A stretch of DNA of 33,296 bases from an uncultured Alphaproteobacteria bacterium (lineage in GTDB: Bacteria; Pseudomonadota; Alphaproteobacteria; Rhizobiales; Ancalomicrobiaceae), in contig CALMFH010000142.1 in assembly GCA_937864925.1 (NCBI GenBank), forward strand, positions 1 to 33,296, given 5' to 3'. The notes below the pieces were generated by a model, which searched no databases, was not told where the DNA came from, and saw only the letters and a program-made list of their open reading frames with translations. Positions 30,755 through 33,296 of this stretch are shown here, piece after piece. The position numbers were made by a program, and so were the translations under genes. How positions within the stretch are numbered: position 1 is the first letter of the stretch; each line of letters begins with the position of its first letter.

Positions 30755-30990
30755 GTCCCGGCGACCGACTTCGTTCAGCGAGGAAGGACACGGTGGGCGT
30801 CACCCGTCGATCTTCCGGGCCGCGTAGGCGTTCCGGACGATGCGGTCGAGAATAGTCCATCGCGGCGAAAAAGGCAGCCACGACTTCGTCGCCGGTGGCG
30901 ATTTCCGGATCGCGCGGCGCGGGCGCGGAGGCGCTTCGGATCCGCGGCTACGCATCGTTCACATCGCTGCGCAATCCGTCAGGATGACGA

Positions 30991-31018
30991 TTGCAAGGTC
31001 TCATTTTCATGACATGAT
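30991..31018 (+). promoter_or_regulatory. Candidate promoter for the plus-strand DUF465 gene
   Basis: TTGCAA (30991-30996) and CATGAT (31013-31018) are 16 bp apart, with four consensus matches each. The palindrome TCATG-A-CATGA (31007-31017) covers the -10 area and could be an operator. The ATG at 31053 follows about 30 bp after the likely start point, with AGGAG in between. Confidence 0.5.
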
Positions 31019-31052
31019 GATCGGGTCATGCCCAACCAAGGAGGCAGGAGCA

Positions 31053-31232
31053 ATGTCCATCGAATCGCATCTTGCGGAACTCGAACGCCGGCACGCTGCT
31101 CTCGAAGACCAGATCAAGGAGGCCATGGCCCACCCCAGTAGCGATTCCCTCGAGATCGCCGACATGAAGCGCCGCAAGCTGCAGCTGAAGGACGAGATCA
31201 ATCGCCTGAGGGGAGGCGCCACCCTGCACTGA
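31053..31232 (+). CDS. DUF465 (YdcH-like) small helical protein, second copy
   Basis: A 59-residue protein: MSIESHLAELERRHAALEDQ, then IADMKRRKLQLKDEINRLRG. The spacing of the helix-forming heptads and the terminal K-R-R-K-L-x-L-K-D-E-I motif match the DUF465 family and parallel the minus-strand copy, which has KKKKLAIKDRI. I chose the ATG at 31053 because AGGAGGCAGGAG precedes it and the upstream extension of the frame is unconserved. A canonical terminator follows, so this is a single-gene transcript. Function unknown. Confidence 0.88.
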   Translation: MSIESHLAELERRHAALEDQIKEAMAHPSSDSLEIADMKRRKLQLKDEINRLRGGATLH

Positions 31233-31262
31233 CCAGGGGCACTGCTCCGTATCTCACCGAAG

Positions 31263-31287
31263 ACGCCGCGGCGGTCCGCGGCGTTTT
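31263..31287 (+). terminator. Rho-independent terminator after the plus-strand DUF465 gene
   Basis: ACGCCGCGG (31263-31271) and CCGCGGCGT (31276-31284) form a perfect 9-bp stem with a CGGT loop, followed directly by a run of four T (31284-31287) and another T-rich patch. It starts 30 bp after the stop codon and is the clearest intrinsic terminator in the window. Confidence 0.88.
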
Positions 31288-31412
31288 CCATTTCTGCTCC
31301 GCCTCCTTCTCCGCACCTCTCGCCCCCGGGCGGGCTCGGCGTCTTCGTCCGGCGCCACGATCGGTGCGGCGGCGATACGATTCCACGCACGCTCCGCAGG
31401 AGATCGCCCGGC

Positions 31413-32174
31413 TCAGGCGAGGCCGAGGCCACGCCAGCCGTCGACGACCAGCTTCACCGAGATCAGTGCGAGAGCGGCGAGCACCAGACGGAAGAACCAT
31501 TCCTCAGGCACGATACGGGTGAGCTTCACCCCGAGCAGGGTGGCGAAGATCGCCGGCGGGAACAGCAGCGCCATGGTCTCGAGATTGGCGACCGACACCT
31601 GGCCGAGGTGCCAGTAGGGGATCAGCTTCACGGCGTTGACGATGGCGAAGAACACCGTGTTGGTGCCGGCATAGACCATCTTGGGCAGGCGTTGCGGCAG
31701 GACGTAGACCTGGAACGGAGGCCCGCCGGAATGGGAGACGAAGCTGGTGAAGCCGGTGACCGCGCCCCAGAACAGACCGCGCGGCACATCCGCCTCGTGG
31801 GCGGCACGGACGCGGTGGTGGTTGATCACACGTTCGATGGCGAAGACGAGGCCGATGAGACCGACGAGGAGCGTCACCGCCGCTTCCGGCACCAGACGTG
31901 CCGTCGCCCAGCCGAGCGCGATGCCGGCGATCGCGCCGGGCAGCAGGATCGCCAGATTGCGGCGCGAGAACTCGTGGCGATAGGCCCACAGGCCGAACAT
32001 GTCGGTGACGACGTAGATCGGCAGCAGGAGACCCGCCGCCTGCACCGGCGAGACCACCAATGCCAGCACCGGCACGCCCATCATGCCGACCACCGGCAAT
32101 CCACCCTTGCCGAAGCCGACCAACATGGCGGCCGGCAGAGCGGCGAGGAGGAAGAGCGTGTCGGGGAGGGTCAT
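31413..32174 (-). CDS. TauE/SafE-family membrane permease
   Basis: A 253-residue protein with about eight hydrophobic segments in two related halves. The first half has LVGFGKGGLPVVGMMGVPVLAL (residues about 15-36), the second GAVTGFTSFVSHSGGPPFQVYVL, the paired glycine-rich motifs of this family. Members export or import sulfite, sulfoacetate and other small organosulfur or organic anions; nothing here fixes the substrate. I chose the ATG at 32174 because it opens directly into the first membrane helix; an upstream in-frame ATG at 32333 adds 53 hydrophilic, unconserved residues. It is divergent from prpE. Confidence 0.9.
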   Translation of the reverse strand: MTLPDTLFLLAALPAAMLVGFGKGGLPVVGMMGVPVLALVVSPVQAAGLLLPIYVVTDMFGLWAYRHEFSRRNLAILLPGAIAGIALGWATARLVPEAAVTLLVGLIGLVFAIERVINHHRVRAAHEADVPRGLFWGAVTGFTSFVSHSGGPPFQVYVLPQRLPKMVYAGTNTVFFAIVNAVKLIPYWHLGQVSVANLETMALLFPPAIFATLLGVKLTRIVPEEWFFRLVLAALALISVKLVVDGWRGLGLA

Positions 32175-32340
32175 GTCGGGGTTCCGCCACCGATCGATGG
32201 CACGCCGTCGGTCGAGGGCATCGCCGCGTTCCGCCGTCGTACCTTCCGATCCGATCGATTCCTGCTCTAGACGAAGCCGGTGAACCGGTCGAGACGGCTC
32301 CGGCGAACATCGGCGCTCCGCCACCGACGTCATCGGCCAT

Positions 32341-32391
32341 CCGCAACATTGCGTAGAGTGCGCTCCGGCGTAGTCGAACGTAGCATTGCGG
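32341..32391. promoter_or_regulatory. Palindrome and repeated CGTAG motifs upstream of prpE
   Basis: CGCAA-CA-TTGCG (32342-32353) is a perfect palindrome. CGTAG occurs three times in one direction (32352, 32369, 32379) and ATTGCG twice (32348 and 32385). All lie within 51 bp, 74-124 bp before the prpE start, in the region shared with the divergent permease gene. This looks like a regulator-binding region, function inferred from position. Confidence 0.4.
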
Positions 32392-32464
32392 CGGATCGGC
32401 GCGGGATGTGAAAGCGTATCGCCCGAAATCCGAAGGAAGATGCGGGCCAGATCGGAGGAGCGCC

Positions 32465-33296
32465 ATGACGAGCCGTTACGCGGAAGTCTACCAGGGCTGG
32501 AAGAAGGATCCGGAGGGCTTCTGGGCCGCCGCGGCGTCCGCCATCGACTGGGTCAAGCCGTGGGACAAGGTGTTCGACCCGTCGTCGGGCCCCTACGGCC
32601 GCTGGTTCGCCGGCGCCGAGATGAACACCTGCTTCAACGCCGTCGACCGCCATGTCGCCGGTGGTCGCGCCGAGCAGACCGCGATCATCTACGACAGCCC
32701 GGTGACGGGCGTGAAGGCCAAGATCTCCTACGCCGAGCTGCTCGAGCGGGTCCAGGCGACCGCTGCGGCGCTCGCCGACGTCGGTGTCGCCAAGGGCGAT
32801 CGCGTCATCATCTACATGCCGATGATCCCCGAGGCGGTTGTCGCGATGCTGGCGGTGGCCCGTCTCGGCGCCATCCATTCGGTGGTGTTCGGCGGTTTCG
32901 CGCCGCGCGAACTCTCCACCCGCATCGACGACGCCAAGCCCAAGGCGGTGATCACCGCCTCGTGCGGCATCGAGGGCAAGAAGGTGCTGCCCTACAAGCC
33001 GCTGCTCGACGAGGCGATCGATCTCTCCGCCCACAAACCCGACGCGGTGTTCCTCACCCAGCGTCCGCAGGTCACCGCCGAACTGAAGGCGCCGCGCGAC
33101 CACGATCTCGGCGCCCTGGTCGAGAAGAACAAGGGCCGTTCGGTCCCCTGCGTTCCGGTCCTCGCCACCGATCCGCTCTATATTCTCTACACCTCCGGCA
33201 CCACCGGCGCGCCGAAGGGCGTGGTGCGTGACAACGGCGGTCATGCCGTGGCGCTCGCCTGGTCGATGAAGAACCACTACGGCATCGAGCCGGGCG
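32465..33296 (+). CDS. prpE: Propionyl-CoA synthetase, N-terminal part (runs off the window)
   Basis: The first 277 residues of an acyl-CoA synthetase of about 630 residues. It opens YAEVYQGWKKDPEGFWAAAA and IDWVKPWDKVFD, and shows NTCFNAVDRHV, AIIYDSPVTG, IYMPMIPEAVVAMLA and VVFGGFAPRELSTRIDDAKP as in PrpE. The P-loop ILYTSGTTGAPKG is followed by VVRDNGGHAVALAWSM, which distinguishes PrpE from acetyl-CoA synthetase. It makes propionyl-CoA from propionate, CoA and ATP. GGAGGAG at 32454-32460 is an excellent ribosome site. No methylcitrate-cycle gene is in view. The 3' end lies beyond the window. Confidence 0.93.
   Translation, partial: MTSRYAEVYQGWKKDPEGFWAAAASAIDWVKPWDKVFDPSSGPYGRWFAGAEMNTCFNAVDRHVAGGRAEQTAIIYDSPVTGVKAKISYAELLERVQATAAALADVGVAKGDRVIIYMPMIPEAVVAMLAVARLGAIHSVVFGGFAPRELSTRIDDAKPKAVITASCGIEGKKVLPYKPLLDEAIDLSAHKPDAVFLTQRPQVTAELKAPRDHDLGALVEKNKGRSVPCVPVLATDPLYILYTSGTTGAPKGVVRDNGGHAVALAWSMKNHYGIEPG

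Overview
The window is a very GC-rich, gene-dense chromosomal segment of an alphaproteobacterium, most likely order Hyphomicrobiales (Rhizobiales). I infer this from gene content and order: a 43-residue aa3-type cytochrome c oxidase subunit IV upstream of pntA, two small DUF465 (YdcH-like) genes beside purE-purK and rpsU, a Tat-exported OpgG/D protein, and short intergenic palindromes of a style common in that order. Genus cannot be decided. I see no rRNA, tRNA, CRISPR array, insertion sequence, prophage or integron.

Layout. 1-3079 (+): a LysR-type regulator, then a DUF1007 exported protein with an EF-hand-like loop overlapping a NicO-type nickel/cobalt transporter. 3095-6144: a class I amidotransferase of the gamma-glutamyl-GABA hydrolase type (-), divergent from the two membrane subunits of a TRAP transporter (+) that has no solute-binding protein beside it. 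6145-6713 is a non-coding leader with a dyad over a promoter-like sequence. 6714-15333 (+) is a seven-gene unit: long-chain acyl-CoA-synthetase-like enzyme, LivG-, LivH-, LivM-type ABC subunits, periplasmic binding protein, LivF-type ATPase, and a divergent phenylacetate-CoA-ligase-like protein. It looks like an uptake system coupled to CoA activation of its substrate; the substrate is unknown.

15334-22782: a pair of palindromic intergenic repeats, a GNAT acetyltransferase (-), a CopA-type copper ATPase (+), an OpgG/D glucan biosynthesis protein with a strong hairpin after it, an AbrB/MazE-type antitoxin with a Doc-type toxin behind two near-identical operators, and an ABC1/UbiB-type kinase. 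22951-26617 (+): CtaH-like subunit, then fused PntA and PntB (proton-translocating transhydrogenase), closed by a long hairpin.

26755-31232: on the minus strand a glycine-zipper lipoprotein, a TPR lipoprotein, rpsU (GTG start), purK, purE and a DUF465 protein; a second DUF465 gene points the other way and ends in a textbook terminator. 31413-33296: a TauE/SafE permease (-), divergent from prpE (propionyl-CoA synthetase), which runs off the window.

Most genes are ordinary chromosomal functions. The parts most worth follow-up are the ABC-transporter/two-ligase unit with its internal hairpins and upstream dyad, and the AbrB-Doc module with duplicated operators.
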